64,000 bases of DNA from an uncultured Sulfitobacter sp. (GCF_947500075.1 NZ_CANMQS010000002.1:62001-126000); one strand, 5' to 3'; counted from the stretch's first letter, positions 33,761-42,736 are shown. The notes: a model not told the origin generated them from the sequence alone. A program made the numbers and translations.

Positions 33761-34348
33761 ATGATCCGTTTCCCTCTGATGCCGCTGACGGCTGCTGCCT
33801 TGATGGCGCTGGCCTCTTTCAGTGCCAGTGCCCAGACCACCCCGACCGAAGAGCCACCCGCTGAGGTCCTGCCCGAGGTTGGGCCGGAGGCCGAAGGGCC
33901 GATGACCATGGCGCGGCTGGGGGAGATTGTGCTGGCGCTGGACCCGGACGCGCGCGCACAGGGGCCTGCGATTGAATTCACGCTGGATGATATCCCGGTC
34001 ATCGTCATTGCGGATGCCCGCGCGGATCGGATGCGGGCGATGGTGCCGATTGCCAGCGCCGACGGGTTAAGCGCGGCGGACTTGATGCGGATGATGCAGG
34101 CGAATTTTGATAGCGCGCTGGATGCGCGCTATGCCGTGGCGAACGGGCGGCTCTGGGGGGTGTTCATCCACCCGCTGTCGCCACTGGAGAAGGATCAGTT
34201 CCTGTCGGGGCTGGTGCAGACGGTGACCGTGGCGCGGACCTATGGCACGGCCTATTCCGGTGGCGCGCAGATCTTTGGCGGGGGCGATACCAACGGGATT
34301 TACCGTGAGTTGCTGGAGGAGCTGAAGAAGAAGGGCGAGGCGCTTTGA
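33761..34348 (+). CDS. exported protein of unknown function (possibly YbjN-like fold)
   Basis: A 195-residue protein with a signal peptide ending SFSASAQ, then a Pro/Glu-rich stretch (TTPTEEPPAEVLPEVGPEAE). The mature domain (about 45-170) alternates strands and helices, with NFDSALDARYAVANGRLWGV and FIHPLSPLEKDQFLSGLVQT, reminiscent of YbjN/type III chaperone-like folds. That resemblance is by eye only. ATG 33761 follows AAAGGAG; an upstream in-frame ATG at 33719 lacks a ribosome site and would bury the signal peptide. Confidence 0.75.
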   Translation: MIRFPLMPLTAAALMALASFSASAQTTPTEEPPAEVLPEVGPEAEGPMTMARLGEIVLALDPDARAQGPAIEFTLDDIPVIVIADARADRMRAMVPIASADGLSAADLMRMMQANFDSALDARYAVANGRLWGVFIHPLSPLEKDQFLSGLVQTVTVARTYGTAYSGGAQIFGGGDTNGIYRELLEELKKKGEAL

Positions 34349-34446
34349 CGGTCTGAATCCGCCGGAGCCGTGTCGCAAACCGGGCAGAAACACGCCGCAT
34401 CGCGCGGGCAGGGTTGAGGGGTGATCCCAAATCCCGGTGAGGCCCG

Positions 34447-35445
34447 ATGAAAGACCCCAAAGACGACGCCCCGATGAGCCGGGAGTGGCACTACTTTCCT
34501 GACCTGCCACTGGCCAACCCGTCGATTTTTCAATGGCCACCCGATCCGCGCTTTCTGCTGGGCTGGTTGCGGCGCAACTGGCTGACGTTGAGCGAGCGGG
34601 TGATGATTTTGGTATTGGCCATGGTGCTGTGGCTGGTGGCCTATCCATCGCTTGAGACGGCACAGACCTTCGCTTTTGGCTGGGTGTTTCAGACCTGGGC
34701 GGTCAACATGGGGATGATGATCACCATCGCGGGCGGGCTGCATTGGTATTTCTACATGCGCCGAGGGCAGGGCAAGCGGCTGAAGTTCGACCCGCGCGAG
34801 CAGGCCAGGAACAACCGGCTGTGGCAGTTCTCCAATCAGGTGCATGACAATATGTTCTGGTCCCTGACCAGCGGGGTGGCGCAGCTGACGGCGTTTCAGG
34901 TGGGGGTGATGTGGCTGATGGCCAACGGCTACGCCCCGGTGATCACGCTGGCGGAAAGCCCTGTGTGGTTTGTGGTCTGGCTGATGCTGCTGCCGGTGTG
35001 GTCGGCGTTTCATTTCTATTGGGTGCACCGGCTGCTGCATGTGCCTGTGCTGTATAAACACGTGCATTCCCTGCATCATCGCAACGTCAACATCGGCCCG
35101 TGGTCGGGGCTGTCGATGCACCCGGTGGAGCATCTGCTGTATCTGACCACGCTGCTGGTGCATGTGGTGGTGGCCTCGCATCCGGTGCATCTGATCTTTC
35201 ACGTGATTTATCAGGGGCCGGGGGCGGCGATGACGCATACAGGGTACGAAGATCTGCTGATCCGCGACAAGCGGCGGCTGGCCTTGGGGACATTTTATCA
35301 CCAGCTCCACCACCGGTATTATGAGTGCAACTACGGCAATCAGGAGATGCCCTGGGACCGCTGGTTCGGGACCTTCCATGACGGGACGGAGGCGGGGCGG
35401 GCGGCGACGAAGGCGCGCAAGCGGGCGATGTATGGAAAGGTGTGA
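34447..35445 (+). CDS. sterol desaturase/fatty acid hydroxylase family protein
   Basis: An integral membrane diiron oxygenase-family protein (332 aa). Membrane segments lie near 55-75, 85-105, 150-170 and 185-205. The histidine boxes are HRLLH, HSLHH, HPVEH and HQLHH (in YHQLHHRYYECNYG), which would bind the two irons. Members hydroxylate or desaturate sterols, carotenoids or fatty acids; the substrate here is unknown. It is a stand-alone gene in the segment between cmk and rpsA. Confidence 0.88.
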   Translation: MKDPKDDAPMSREWHYFPDLPLANPSIFQWPPDPRFLLGWLRRNWLTLSERVMILVLAMVLWLVAYPSLETAQTFAFGWVFQTWAVNMGMMITIAGGLHWYFYMRRGQGKRLKFDPREQARNNRLWQFSNQVHDNMFWSLTSGVAQLTAFQVGVMWLMANGYAPVITLAESPVWFVVWLMLLPVWSAFHFYWVHRLLHVPVLYKHVHSLHHRNVNIGPWSGLSMHPVEHLLYLTTLLVHVVVASHPVHLIFHVIYQGPGAAMTHTGYEDLLIRDKRRLALGTFYHQLHHRYYECNYGNQEMPWDRWFGTFHDGTEAGRAATKARKRAMYGKV

Positions 35446-35574
35446 GGGGGGCGATTAGGCGCAAAGCAAGACGGGGTATCGTCTGTGCCGGTAAGGCGAT
35501 CTGACCTTCATTCTCTGCCACTTATGGTGCGGCTTGTGTGTTTCTTCTCACTGACCCAAACAGCCTGACGGATT

Positions 35575-35597
35575 CGCCTGCCCAAGCGGGGCAGGCG
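35575..35597. terminator. strong hairpin in intergenic region
   Basis: CGCCTGCCC-AAGCG-GGGCAGGCG, a perfect 9-bp stem about 130 nt after the desaturase-family stop. No T-run follows. The rest of 35446-35806 shows no credible gene. Confidence 0.4.
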
Positions 35598-35806
35598 ATG
35601 GCCTGGAGGCGACGCCTTGTTCCGGGCTGGGGGGCGGGAAATGGCTGGTCTGAGCCCAATGTGACAAATGCTGCGCTGCGCACGAACGTCTGCAATCGCG
35701 ATGGCGTCATCTGATCCGATAGCCGACAGGACACGCTATGGAGTTCATGAATCCGCCATCTTTGTCAGCTTGTCGATGCCCCATGTCCCGGAATAGAGTT
35801 GACGTG

Positions 35807-36271
35807 ATGAAGTCGCTCAAATTCCTTAAGGCTACCGTTGCCGATGTGGTACCGCTCAGCGGGTTGATCCAGCGCACAATCCGCGTTTCAAATGCTAGGG
35901 ACTATGGTCAAAAATCAATTGATATGCTGTGCGCGATTTTTGAACCGGAGCCGCTCGTCGAAAGACTCGAAAATGAGGCTATTCTTTTGTGTTTCTCGGG
36001 TGCCAGTCTTGTTGGCACTGTGGGGCTGAAAGGTAACTATTTGCGATCATTGTTCGTGGACCCAGCGTTTCAGGGGCAAGGTCTAGGCAAAGTGCTGGTT
36101 GCAAGAATTGAAGAAGAAGCGCGACAGAGAGCAATCCCGGAAATGATGCTTCATTCCTCACTAACAGCGCGGGAGTTTTACGCGGCTCTTGGCTATGAAT
36201 TTGTGGAATTGCAATCATACCCGGAAGGGCCATTCGTCTTGATGAGAAAGCCGCTTAATGTGCGCCCGTGA
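35807..36271 (+). CDS. GNAT-family N-acetyltransferase
   Basis: A 154-residue acetyltransferase. The acetyl-CoA motif A is LRSLFVDPAFQGQGLGKVLV, followed by a typical motif B in AREFYAALGYEFVELQSYPE. The acceptor is unknown. ATG 35807 begins the domain; a longer reading from 35738 adds a poor, Cys-rich leader. Codon use is more AT-rich than in nearby housekeeping genes, which suggests acquisition. The 36272-36508 gap that follows has no gene. Confidence 0.82.
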   Translation: MKSLKFLKATVADVVPLSGLIQRTIRVSNARDYGQKSIDMLCAIFEPEPLVERLENEAILLCFSGASLVGTVGLKGNYLRSLFVDPAFQGQGLGKVLVARIEEEARQRAIPEMMLHSSLTAREFYAALGYEFVELQSYPEGPFVLMRKPLNVRP

Positions 36272-36508
36272 AATACCTTGCGCCACGAAAGACCGGCAGT
36301 GACTTTTGCCAATGTGTTGCGGCCGTCTGTTGAAGCCTCAGGTCGGAGCAGACATTCGTTTCCGCAAGGCTGAGGGCAGCAAAGTCCGCATACCGCACAC
36401 GCCCCCTCACCCCCCCCCAAAAAAAAGTGATCACCCCCACCGCACTCAATCATTGATCCCCCCGCACATTCGCGCCTAGGCTCAACCCACCCCATGAAAG
36501 GAACGCCC

Positions 36509-36952
36509 ATGCGCCTGCTGTTGTCCCTCCTCCTCTCCGCGCTGGCCTTGCCCGCGCTTGCCGCCGACGGCACGCGGATACAGGTCAAAGGTGAGATCAT
36601 CGACACCTGGTGTTATTACTCCGGCGTCATGGGCGGACCGGATTCCGTGGTGGGTTCAGCCCATCATACCTGTGCGCTGTGGTGCAGTGCTGGGGGCATT
36701 CCGGTGGGGATGCTGGCGGAGGATGGCACGGTCTACATGATCCTCAAGATGGCGGGCGACGAGAATGCCAATGGCGGCGATACGATTCTGAAGATGGCCG
36801 CCCATACGGTGGAGGTCGACGGGATGCACTATACACGCGACGGGCTGGATTATCTGGTGGTGTCGGATGTGGTCTCTGATCTGGATATCCAGAACAAGAC
36901 GCATGAAGACTATGGCAACGTCCCTTCCTTCTCTATCCCGGATCCGAATTGA
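36509..36952 (+). CDS. exported Cys/His-motif protein, putative metal-handling
   Basis: A 147-residue periplasmic protein with a signal peptide (MRLLLSLLLSALALPALAA). The mature domain has Cys35 (IIDTWCYYSG), His52-His53, Cys55 and Cys59 (AHHTCALWCSAGGIP), a likely metal or disulfide site, followed by a strand-rich barrel-like part. ATG 36509 has AAAGGA six bases upstream; ATG 36494 is in frame but lacks one. Its stop overlaps the start of a related protein, and the third gene encodes SCO1, so copper delivery is a reasonable guess. Confidence 0.78.
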   Translation: MRLLLSLLLSALALPALAADGTRIQVKGEIIDTWCYYSGVMGGPDSVVGSAHHTCALWCSAGGIPVGMLAEDGTVYMILKMAGDENANGGDTILKMAAHTVEVDGMHYTRDGLDYLVVSDVVSDLDIQNKTHEDYGNVPSFSIPDPN

Positions 36953-37512
36953 TGAAACATCTGATAGCTTTGTTGACGCTCGCCGCCACCCCGCTGGCCG
37001 CTCAGGATTTTTCCGAAGGGTCGGGGGCCAAGACCTGGAACCTTTATGCAGAGGTGCCCGCGAGGTTCGAGGCGACCGTGGTGGACGTTCTATGTGACCT
37101 CACGGGCGATTGCCCGGAGAACTGCGGCGATGGCACGCGGCAGTTGGGCCTGCTGCGCTCTGCCGATGATGTGATGGTCTTCCCGCTCAAGAACAACCAG
37201 CCGGCCTTTACCGGCGCTGCGACGGATCTGTTGCCCTATTGCGGGCAGACCGTGACCGTGGACGGCTTGCTGATCGAGGATGAGGATTTCCCGGTCAAGA
37301 ACATCTATCTGGTGCAGACCGTGACCACCGCGGACGGCACCACTGCGAAGGCCAACCAATGGACCAAGGAATGGGCCAAGGCCAACCCCGATGCCAAGGG
37401 CAAGGGCCCATGGTTCCGCCGCGATCCGCGCGTGAAGGCGATCATCGCGGAGGAAGGCTATCTGGGTCTGGGGCTGGAGACCGACGAGGCCTATATCGCC
37501 GAGAATTTCTGA
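36952..37512 (+). CDS. exported Cys-rich protein, paralogue of the preceding gene
   Basis: A 186-residue periplasmic protein; the signal peptide ends ATPLAAQ. The segment VVDVLCDLTGDCPENCGDGT (Cys48, Cys54, Cys58) lines up with the Cys motif of the upstream protein, and TVTVDGLLIED matches its later barrel strands, so the two look like diverged paralogues. A C-terminal extension (KANQWTKEWAKANPDAKG) is unique. It is linked by one-base overlaps to both neighbours (TGATG), including the SCO1 gene. Confidence 0.75.
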   Translation: MKHLIALLTLAATPLAAQDFSEGSGAKTWNLYAEVPARFEATVVDVLCDLTGDCPENCGDGTRQLGLLRSADDVMVFPLKNNQPAFTGAATDLLPYCGQTVTVDGLLIEDEDFPVKNIYLVQTVTTADGTTAKANQWTKEWAKANPDAKGKGPWFRRDPRVKAIIAEEGYLGLGLETDEAYIAENF

Positions 37513-38123
37513 TGCCTCTGCTGCGCGCGCTCTGCGCGGCACTGCTGCTGGGCGGGCCCGCGCTGGCGAATGAGCCGTTCCCGCTGGCGCTGGGCGGGGC
37601 CTATGAGCTGATCGACCAACACGGCCAGACCCGCACGCAGGCGGACCCGCAGGGGCGCGCGCAACTGGTGTTCTTTGGCTACATCAACTGCCCCGACATC
37701 TGCACCGCCGCTCTGCCGCTGATGGCCGAGATCACGGATGCGCTGGCCGAGGACGGCATCGCGGTCACCCCGGTGATGATCACCATCTCCCCCGACCGCG
37801 ACACGGTGGAGAGCATGGGCGCGCCTTTGGCGGCGATCCACCCCGATTACATCGGCCTGACCGGGGATGAGGCGGCTCTGGCTGCGGTCTATGACGCCTT
37901 CGGGGTGGAGATCACCCCGATCTTTCAGGACCCCGAGCATGGGTGGATCTACGCGCACGGGTCGTTCATCCATCTGCTGGACGGGGCAGGGGAGTTGCTG
38001 ACCCTGATCCCGCCGATTTTGGGGGCAGAGCAGGCGGCGGGGATTGCGTTGGGGTATCTGGGGGGTGAGGTTTGTGTGATGACTTCAATTGGAAAGCAGA
38101 GAGTTGCCAGAACAGGATATTGA
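37512..38123 (+). CDS. SCO1/SenC-family copper chaperone
   Basis: A 203-residue thioredoxin-fold protein with an N-terminal signal or anchor segment. The copper motif CxxxC is in YINCPDICTAALP, and the candidate third ligand His lies in YAHGSFIHLLD. SCO proteins deliver copper to the CuA site of cytochrome oxidases. The last ~15 residues (VCVMTSIGKQRVARTGY) read into DNA shared with the KAP NTPase gene and do not look like a normal SCO C-terminus, so the original end may have been replaced by an insertion. Confidence 0.87.
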   Translation: MPLLRALCAALLLGGPALANEPFPLALGGAYELIDQHGQTRTQADPQGRAQLVFFGYINCPDICTAALPLMAEITDALAEDGIAVTPVMITISPDRDTVESMGAPLAAIHPDYIGLTGDEAALAAVYDAFGVEITPIFQDPEHGWIYAHGSFIHLLDGAGELLTLIPPILGAEQAAGIALGYLGGEVCVMTSIGKQRVARTGY

Positions 38124-39477
38124 CGAGATATGGAATGACGACCTCTTAGGGTATCGAGAGCGAGGTGATGCTTTCACCAGCCTCGTCACGTCGATTGAAG
38201 ATCACCGCACCATATCAATTGAAGCAGGATATGGACGCGGTAAGACGTTCTTTCGAGAGCGATGGGCCAAGCAGCTAAAGGCTTCCGGCGAATGTGTTGT
38301 GGAGATAGACGCACGCCTGTCCGATCATTCCGGTGGCCCGGTCATTACTTTTTTGGGGGCTTTGCTTAATCACGTACCGAAAAATGATGCAGAGAAGTGG
38401 CGAAGCGCGGTTGATGTTGGAAAGAAGATCGCGGTTGGTGGCGCAAAGATAATTAGCAAAGCCGTCCTGCGTGAGGGGGCCGAAGAACTGTTTGATCAAA
38501 TGTCGCCCGCGGATGGCGACGCTGGCGTGTTTGAAGAGATCGCCAAGGCAGCAGGAGAGGATCTGTCGAAAGCTGCAGGTGACGCAATTGCCAGGCAACT
38601 GTCGGCAGAGAAGACACGTCTTGAATTGAATGAGCACTTGAAGGTGCTCCATGCGCAAATCACAGCAGAGAGAGACACTGACCGTATCATTGTGCTCATC
38701 GACGAATTGGACCGATGTCATCCGGACTATGCCATAGCCTTGTTGGAGGCGATGAAGTTGGTCTTCGATCAGGACGGCTTTGTTTTCATGCTGATGGTCA
38801 ATCGTGAGTATCTGGAGAACATTGCTGCGCGTCGATTTGGTGGGGCAGTTGAAGGGGAGTTCTACATCGAAAAGTTCGTTGATTTGCGGCTTAAACTGGA
38901 AGCGGATGCCGCGAGTATGGCTGCGGCTACCCACGTTCTGACCTTGCAATTGGAATTGGAGAAACCGCTAAGCGAACATCCCGCTTTCGGTGTTGAGGCT
39001 GCAGCAAAGCTTGCGCACGAGCTTGGTCCAAGATCTGGCCTTTCGATGCGGCAGATCAAGAAAACGATTGAACGTGTCGACTTATGTTGTCGGATTTACC
39101 GTAGTGAATATATAGATTTGCCATTGTTGATTTGGCTCGCATTTACGGAGGGCACGGAAGCCAATGACATTCAGTCCAAATTTGGGAAATCCACTTTTCC
39201 TCGATCGGAAATGACACCGGAGAACGGTCACCAAGTCATGGAGAGGCAAAACAGCAATAAAACAAGGGAAGGACATGGGAAATACACTGCGAAAATTGAC
39301 CATGAAATCAATGCCAAATACCCAGAGTTTCTAACCCTTGAGCGGCATCAGATGCATATCCCAGATGACGGAAAGGACTACTTTCCATGGTACTGCATCT
39401 ACTACTTCTTGGCACCACACTACATACCGGATCATGAAGCAATGTTGGATGCCGTTCACAGGCTTCAGGTGGACTAG
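38089..39477 (+). CDS. KAP-family P-loop NTPase
   Basis: A 462-residue soluble NTPase from TTG 38089; no nearby ATG is in frame. Walker A is AGYGRGKTFFRERW (about 46-59) and Walker B is IVLIDELDRCHPDYAIALLE, the KAP signature. No membrane segments are visible, unlike many KAP proteins. KAP NTPases are scattered among bacteria, plasmids and phages, and some act in exclusion or defence. This gene is clearly AT-richer than its surroundings, overlaps the SCO1 end by 35 bases and has no partner gene, consistent with recent acquisition. Its function is unknown. Confidence 0.82.
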   Translation: MESRELPEQDIDEIWNDDLLGYRERGDAFTSLVTSIEDHRTISIEAGYGRGKTFFRERWAKQLKASGECVVEIDARLSDHSGGPVITFLGALLNHVPKNDAEKWRSAVDVGKKIAVGGAKIISKAVLREGAEELFDQMSPADGDAGVFEEIAKAAGEDLSKAAGDAIARQLSAEKTRLELNEHLKVLHAQITAERDTDRIIVLIDELDRCHPDYAIALLEAMKLVFDQDGFVFMLMVNREYLENIAARRFGGAVEGEFYIEKFVDLRLKLEADAASMAAATHVLTLQLELEKPLSEHPAFGVEAAAKLAHELGPRSGLSMRQIKKTIERVDLCCRIYRSEYIDLPLLIWLAFTEGTEANDIQSKFGKSTFPRSEMTPENGHQVMERQNSNKTREGHGKYTAKIDHEINAKYPEFLTLERHQMHIPDDGKDYFPWYCIYYFLAPHYIPDHEAMLDAVHRLQVD

Positions 39478-39517
39478 AGACCAGCACTGCAACGGATGCA
39501 TGTCTCCGACAACCCCA

Positions 39518-39946
39518 CTACTCCTGCACCGCCTCCAGATACACCAACAACCCCGCCAACTCCCGCGGGGTGGGGGTCAGCACGCCGTCGATCTCAACCG
39601 GTACGAGGTCCTCGGCCATCTCCGCGCCGAACTGGGGCATGACGCGGGCGAGGTGGCCGTTTTCGGGATCGCCGTAGATGTAGCTCAATGCGCGGGCGGC
39701 GGGGAAGGTGCCGCCGTTTTGGCGGCTCAGGGTCGTCAGGTTCACAGGCGCGGTGGCAAGGTCACCCGCCGCTGCCCCGGTGCCCCGGCCATCGGCCCCG
39801 TGACAGGCCGCGCAGTTCTGCGCAAAGAACGCGGCCCCGTCATCCACCGTGGGCATCGTCTGGTTCTGACGGTTGAAATCCGTGCAGGCGGCAAGGGCCA
39901 CCAAAGCACCTCCGCCTGCGATTGCTGCCATGATCGTCCTGTACAT
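39518..39946 (-). CDS. lipoprotein c-type cytochrome
   Basis: A 142-residue single-haem cytochrome. The leader is MYRTIMAAIAGGGALVALAAC, with a lipobox ending at Cys21, so it is likely membrane-tethered in the periplasm. The haem motif is NCAACHGADG, and a distal Met is in LARVMPQFGAEM. ATG 39946 follows AAAAGGGAC. It lies downstream of the SpoIIAA/STAS-like gene on the same strand and may share its FNR-controlled promoter. The electron partner is unknown. Confidence 0.9.
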   Translation of the reverse strand: MYRTIMAAIAGGGALVALAACTDFNRQNQTMPTVDDGAAFFAQNCAACHGADGRGTGAAAGDLATAPVNLTTLSRQNGGTFPAARALSYIYGDPENGHLARVMPQFGAEMAEDLVPVEIDGVLTPTPRELAGLLVYLEAVQE

Positions 39947-40064
39947 GCGCGTCCCTTTTTGGATCACTCTATGACCTGTGGTGCCCGCCGCAAGCCCTGC
40001 TTGCCCGCAGGCGGTCGGTTGCCGTCCTGTGTCGCCGCCACCGTCCCGCGCGGGCAGGGGCGGG

Positions 40065-40481
40065 TCACACCGGGAAATTCTCATCCTCTGCGTCGTCGCC
40101 CGCATCGCCCGGCTCCCCACCGCCGAGCCAGGCTTCGGCTGCCGCTGCGCCCGACAGGGTGAAGCTTTTGATCTCCAGCCCAGGAAAGAGCGCGCCTTCG
40201 ATTTCCGCCGCGCTGCGGATCCATCCGGTGTCACACAGCACCGCGCATTTGCTGAACCGGCCGATCAGGCTGAAGAGCTTGGGCATCAATTGGAGTTCCA
40301 CCACCAGCGCCCCCGGCGTCGGCATTTCGAAATCGGCAATGCGGTAGAGCATCTTGCCGCCGCTCATGCCTTCGGATTGCGCCAGCAGGGTCTCAAGGCC
40401 TGCGCGCATGGCGTCGGCATCAATTTTGCCGGTGAGGTCAAGGTCCAGTCGGTTGGCGGATGGTTTCGAGACGTTCAACAT
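40065..40481 (-). CDS. SpoIIAA/STAS-like protein
   Basis: A 138-residue cytoplasmic protein resembling the SpoIIAA-like (STAS-related) family: LDLDLTGKIDADAMRAGLET, KMLYRIADFEMPTPGALVVE and IKSFTLSGAAAAEAWL. Such proteins often bind lipids or nucleotides; the role here is unknown. It ends in an acidic tail (DAGDDAEDENFPV). The start at 40481 has AAAGGA upstream, and an FNR box (40538-40551) sits about 63 nt before it, implying oxygen-regulated expression. Confidence 0.8.
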   Translation of the reverse strand: MLNVSKPSANRLDLDLTGKIDADAMRAGLETLLAQSEGMSGGKMLYRIADFEMPTPGALVVELQLMPKLFSLIGRFSKCAVLCDTGWIRSAAEIEGALFPGLEIKSFTLSGAAAAEAWLGGGEPGDAGDDAEDENFPV

Positions 40482-40537
40482 GCGTGGATTCCTTTGGCTG
40501 CTGTCCCCGAGGATGCGCGGTTTTTGCACGGGCTGCG

Positions 40538-40551
40538 TTGATGCAGGTCAA
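40538..40551. promoter_or_regulatory. FNR/FnrL-type binding site
   Basis: TTGATGCAGGTCAA fits the TTGAY-N4-RTCAA consensus of FNR-family regulators and closely resembles FnrL boxes of Rhodobacteraceae. It faces the STAS-like and cytochrome c genes on the minus strand. The remaining 40482-40837 stretch has no gene I can support. Confidence 0.7.
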
Positions 40552-40837
40552 TCTGGGGCGGATCAGGTGCGGGCCTGTGGCAGGATGCGGTGGTCTTGCT
40601 GCGCTATGTCATGGGGTACCTCATCTTCGGTGATGATGAAGCAAAACCACATGGGACCGGCAAACGCTCTGACGGTTATGGATTTTCAACACGCATCCCG
40701 GAGGGGCTTTGTCCGTCTCTGCGGTTGGGTGGTGACAGGCGGTGAGGATGTCGCGCGTGATTGGGAATGTCGGGCGGTGGAATGAACTTAGGGTGAAGCG
40801 TTTGCCTCGTCTGGAATTGCTGCTTAGTACAAGTCTT

Positions 40838-41239
40838 ATGTTTGAACCTCCAATGCGCCATCCGACCAAAGAAGCAATTGACTTCATTGCGAACCGACTG
40901 GACTTGCCGAACTACGCTGAGATGCAGGACTGGGAATTTGAAGTTTCTGAACCGTCAGGCCTCCCTCAATATCTAACTCTTTTTGAAGAAGTGCGGGGTA
41001 GGGACGATGTGCGATTTGTTCTTGCAGACATGATCATACAGGCATTTGAGAGCGCTGATTTCAAACTTTCAGCCAACTCGGATTGGGCGGCGTTTCTGTC
41101 ATCGCTCTCGGAACGCATCGACATTCACGGGTGGCAAATATGGTATTGGGCGAGTTGGGATGTCGAACTTGAGGCTGTATGGCGGGTCAGCCCAAGTATG
41201 CGGGAGTTGTGCGAGACACACTTTTCGGAGCAGGGGTAG
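40838..41239 (+). CDS. hypothetical protein
   Basis: A 133-residue soluble, acidic protein (AIDFIANRLDLPNYAEMQDW, GWQIWYWASWDVELEAVWRV) with no signal peptide. The family is not recognised. ATG 40838 is the likely start since the preceding in-frame residues look non-coding. It is more AT-rich than its neighbours, like the KAP and GNAT genes of this segment, and probably belongs to the acquired material between cmk and rpsA. Confidence 0.5.
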   Translation: MFEPPMRHPTKEAIDFIANRLDLPNYAEMQDWEFEVSEPSGLPQYLTLFEEVRGRDDVRFVLADMIIQAFESADFKLSANSDWAAFLSSLSERIDIHGWQIWYWASWDVELEAVWRVSPSMRELCETHFSEQG

Positions 41240-41425
41240 CATTGGTCTCCTTGGCTGTCCGCTGCGCCCCGCACAACCCTCCCAGCAAACAAAACCACCC
41301 GCGACCGCCGTCACACCTACCCGCCGACCAGAGCGGCCCGTCGGAACGGCCCCTTTCCGCCCCGCGCGACCCACCGCTATACTGCACTTCACCGATACCC
41401 GGATCTGCAACCGAAAGGGCGGCGC

Positions 41426-41947
41426 ATGGCCACACTCACGACAGCCCCCACGCTGACCACACAGCGGCTGGTTTTGCGGGGACCCGAGCGGGAGGATCTG
41501 CCCGCGCTCACCCGCTTCATGACCTCTGCCCCGTCGATGATCGCACAGGGAGAGACGGTCACGGCGGAGCAGGCGTGGTTCGGCTTTCTGACCGGCGTTG
41601 GCCATTGGCAGTGGCATGGCTTTGGCTTCTTCACGGTGGTCCTTCGGCAAACCGGGCACCCCGTGGGCCGGGTGGGGCTGCTCAAACATGCGGGCTGGCC
41701 GGATGTGGAACTGGCCTGGCATCTGTTTGAAGGTGCGGAGGGCAAGGGCTTTGCCACGGAAGCGGCGATTGCGGTCAAGACATGGGCGCATGAGGGTCTG
41801 GGGCTGGACCGGCTCTACAGCTACATCGACCGGGGCAACACAAGGTCGCAGGCGGTGGCAGGAAGGCTTGGCGCGGTCACGGACGGGACGCGCGCGCCCC
41901 ATGAGCCGGAGGCGGAGGTGTGGGTGCACCCGGTGGAAGACCCGTGA
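41426..41947 (+). CDS. GNAT-family N-acetyltransferase (RimJ/RimL-like)
   Basis: A 173-residue acetyltransferase of the Acetyltransf_3 type: start TTQRLVLRGPEREDLPALTR, core VGRVGLLKHAGWPDVELAWH, acetyl-CoA region EGAEGKGFATEAAIAVKTWA, and SYIDRGNTRSQAVAGRLGAV. The acceptor could be a protein N-terminus or a small molecule; the sequence does not tell. The gene stands alone. Confidence 0.88.
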   Translation: MATLTTAPTLTTQRLVLRGPEREDLPALTRFMTSAPSMIAQGETVTAEQAWFGFLTGVGHWQWHGFGFFTVVLRQTGHPVGRVGLLKHAGWPDVELAWHLFEGAEGKGFATEAAIAVKTWAHEGLGLDRLYSYIDRGNTRSQAVAGRLGAVTDGTRAPHEPEAEVWVHPVEDP

Positions 41948-42007
41948 GGCAGGCAAGCCGCCCATTGGACTGCAATCACAGTGGCGTCTTCAGCCGCGCT
42001 GGCCGTT

Positions 42008-42487
42008 CTATCCGCCGCAGCGCATCCGGGTGAAGAAGAGCCGTTCGTCGCGGAGCGAGGCAAGCAGCCCCTCGGCCCGAACTGCAAAATCGAATGCCTG
42101 ATCATATCCCAGCCACGTACAGCGTCCATCCGCGCGGATCACCTGCTCGGCCTCGGCGATGAAACGCTGTAGACTCGGGGCAGGGCGGTTGCGTACTTTT
42201 TCATTGCATTCATTGTACAGAGCCACAGCATTTTGCACCTGTTGCCGGATGACGGCCATGCAATCGGAATTCGGGATCGGCATTCCGTTGGACAGCACAA
42301 CCGGTGCCGATTCCAGTCGTGTGACCATGTAAGTTGTCTCTCCCGCCTCTCCCAAGTGCGGGGCGTCGAATTGCTTCCATGAGATCATGGTGGAGCCGAC
42401 CTGTGCCTGATACCTGTTTGAACTGCCAGTGGAGGTGCAGGCGGTCAGCATCCCGCAAGCGATGAGAAGGGCGAGGGCGTTTTTCAT
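42008..42487 (-). CDS. putative lipoprotein of unknown function
   Basis: A 159-residue lipoprotein: MKNALALLIACGMLTAC has a good lipobox ending at Cys17. The mature part includes SDCMAVIRQQVQNAVALYNE and CNEKVRNRPAPSLQRFIAEA, which looks helical. No family is recognised. The 42487 start has a purine-rich AGGGGCC upstream. Confidence 0.72.
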   Translation of the reverse strand: MKNALALLIACGMLTACTSTGSSNRYQAQVGSTMISWKQFDAPHLGEAGETTYMVTRLESAPVVLSNGMPIPNSDCMAVIRQQVQNAVALYNECNEKVRNRPAPSLQRFIAEAEQVIRADGRCTWLGYDQAFDFAVRAEGLLASLRDERLFFTRMRCGG

Positions 42488-42736
42488 TTCAGGGGCCTTT
42501 TGTGGTGGTGGTACGCGGTGCTGTTGACTGCCTACGCGAAACCGGAAGCAGGTTAAACACGGAAAGGTTGTGTTTGGCCTTGATAGCCGCCTCCGGCACC
42601 GGAGTGCCAGTGCCAGACAGCACATCGCCGCTCATACAGGCCGGGGCGCATCCGCCCCCTTGCACCCATGGCGCATATCGCCTATACGCGCGCTGTCTAA
42701 GGGGCGGATACACGCACCGGACGTGATATCCTGAGC

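Noticed and set aside
36272-36508. Possible fourth copy of the 62-bp repeat near 36340 (GGTCGGAGCAGACATTCG)
   Set aside because: Only short words resemble the repeat; the hairpin and overall order do not align.
39338-40162. Plus-strand frame of 274 residues over the end of the KAP gene and the cytochrome c gene
   Set aside because: It overlaps two better-supported genes and has low-complexity Arg/Pro-rich content.
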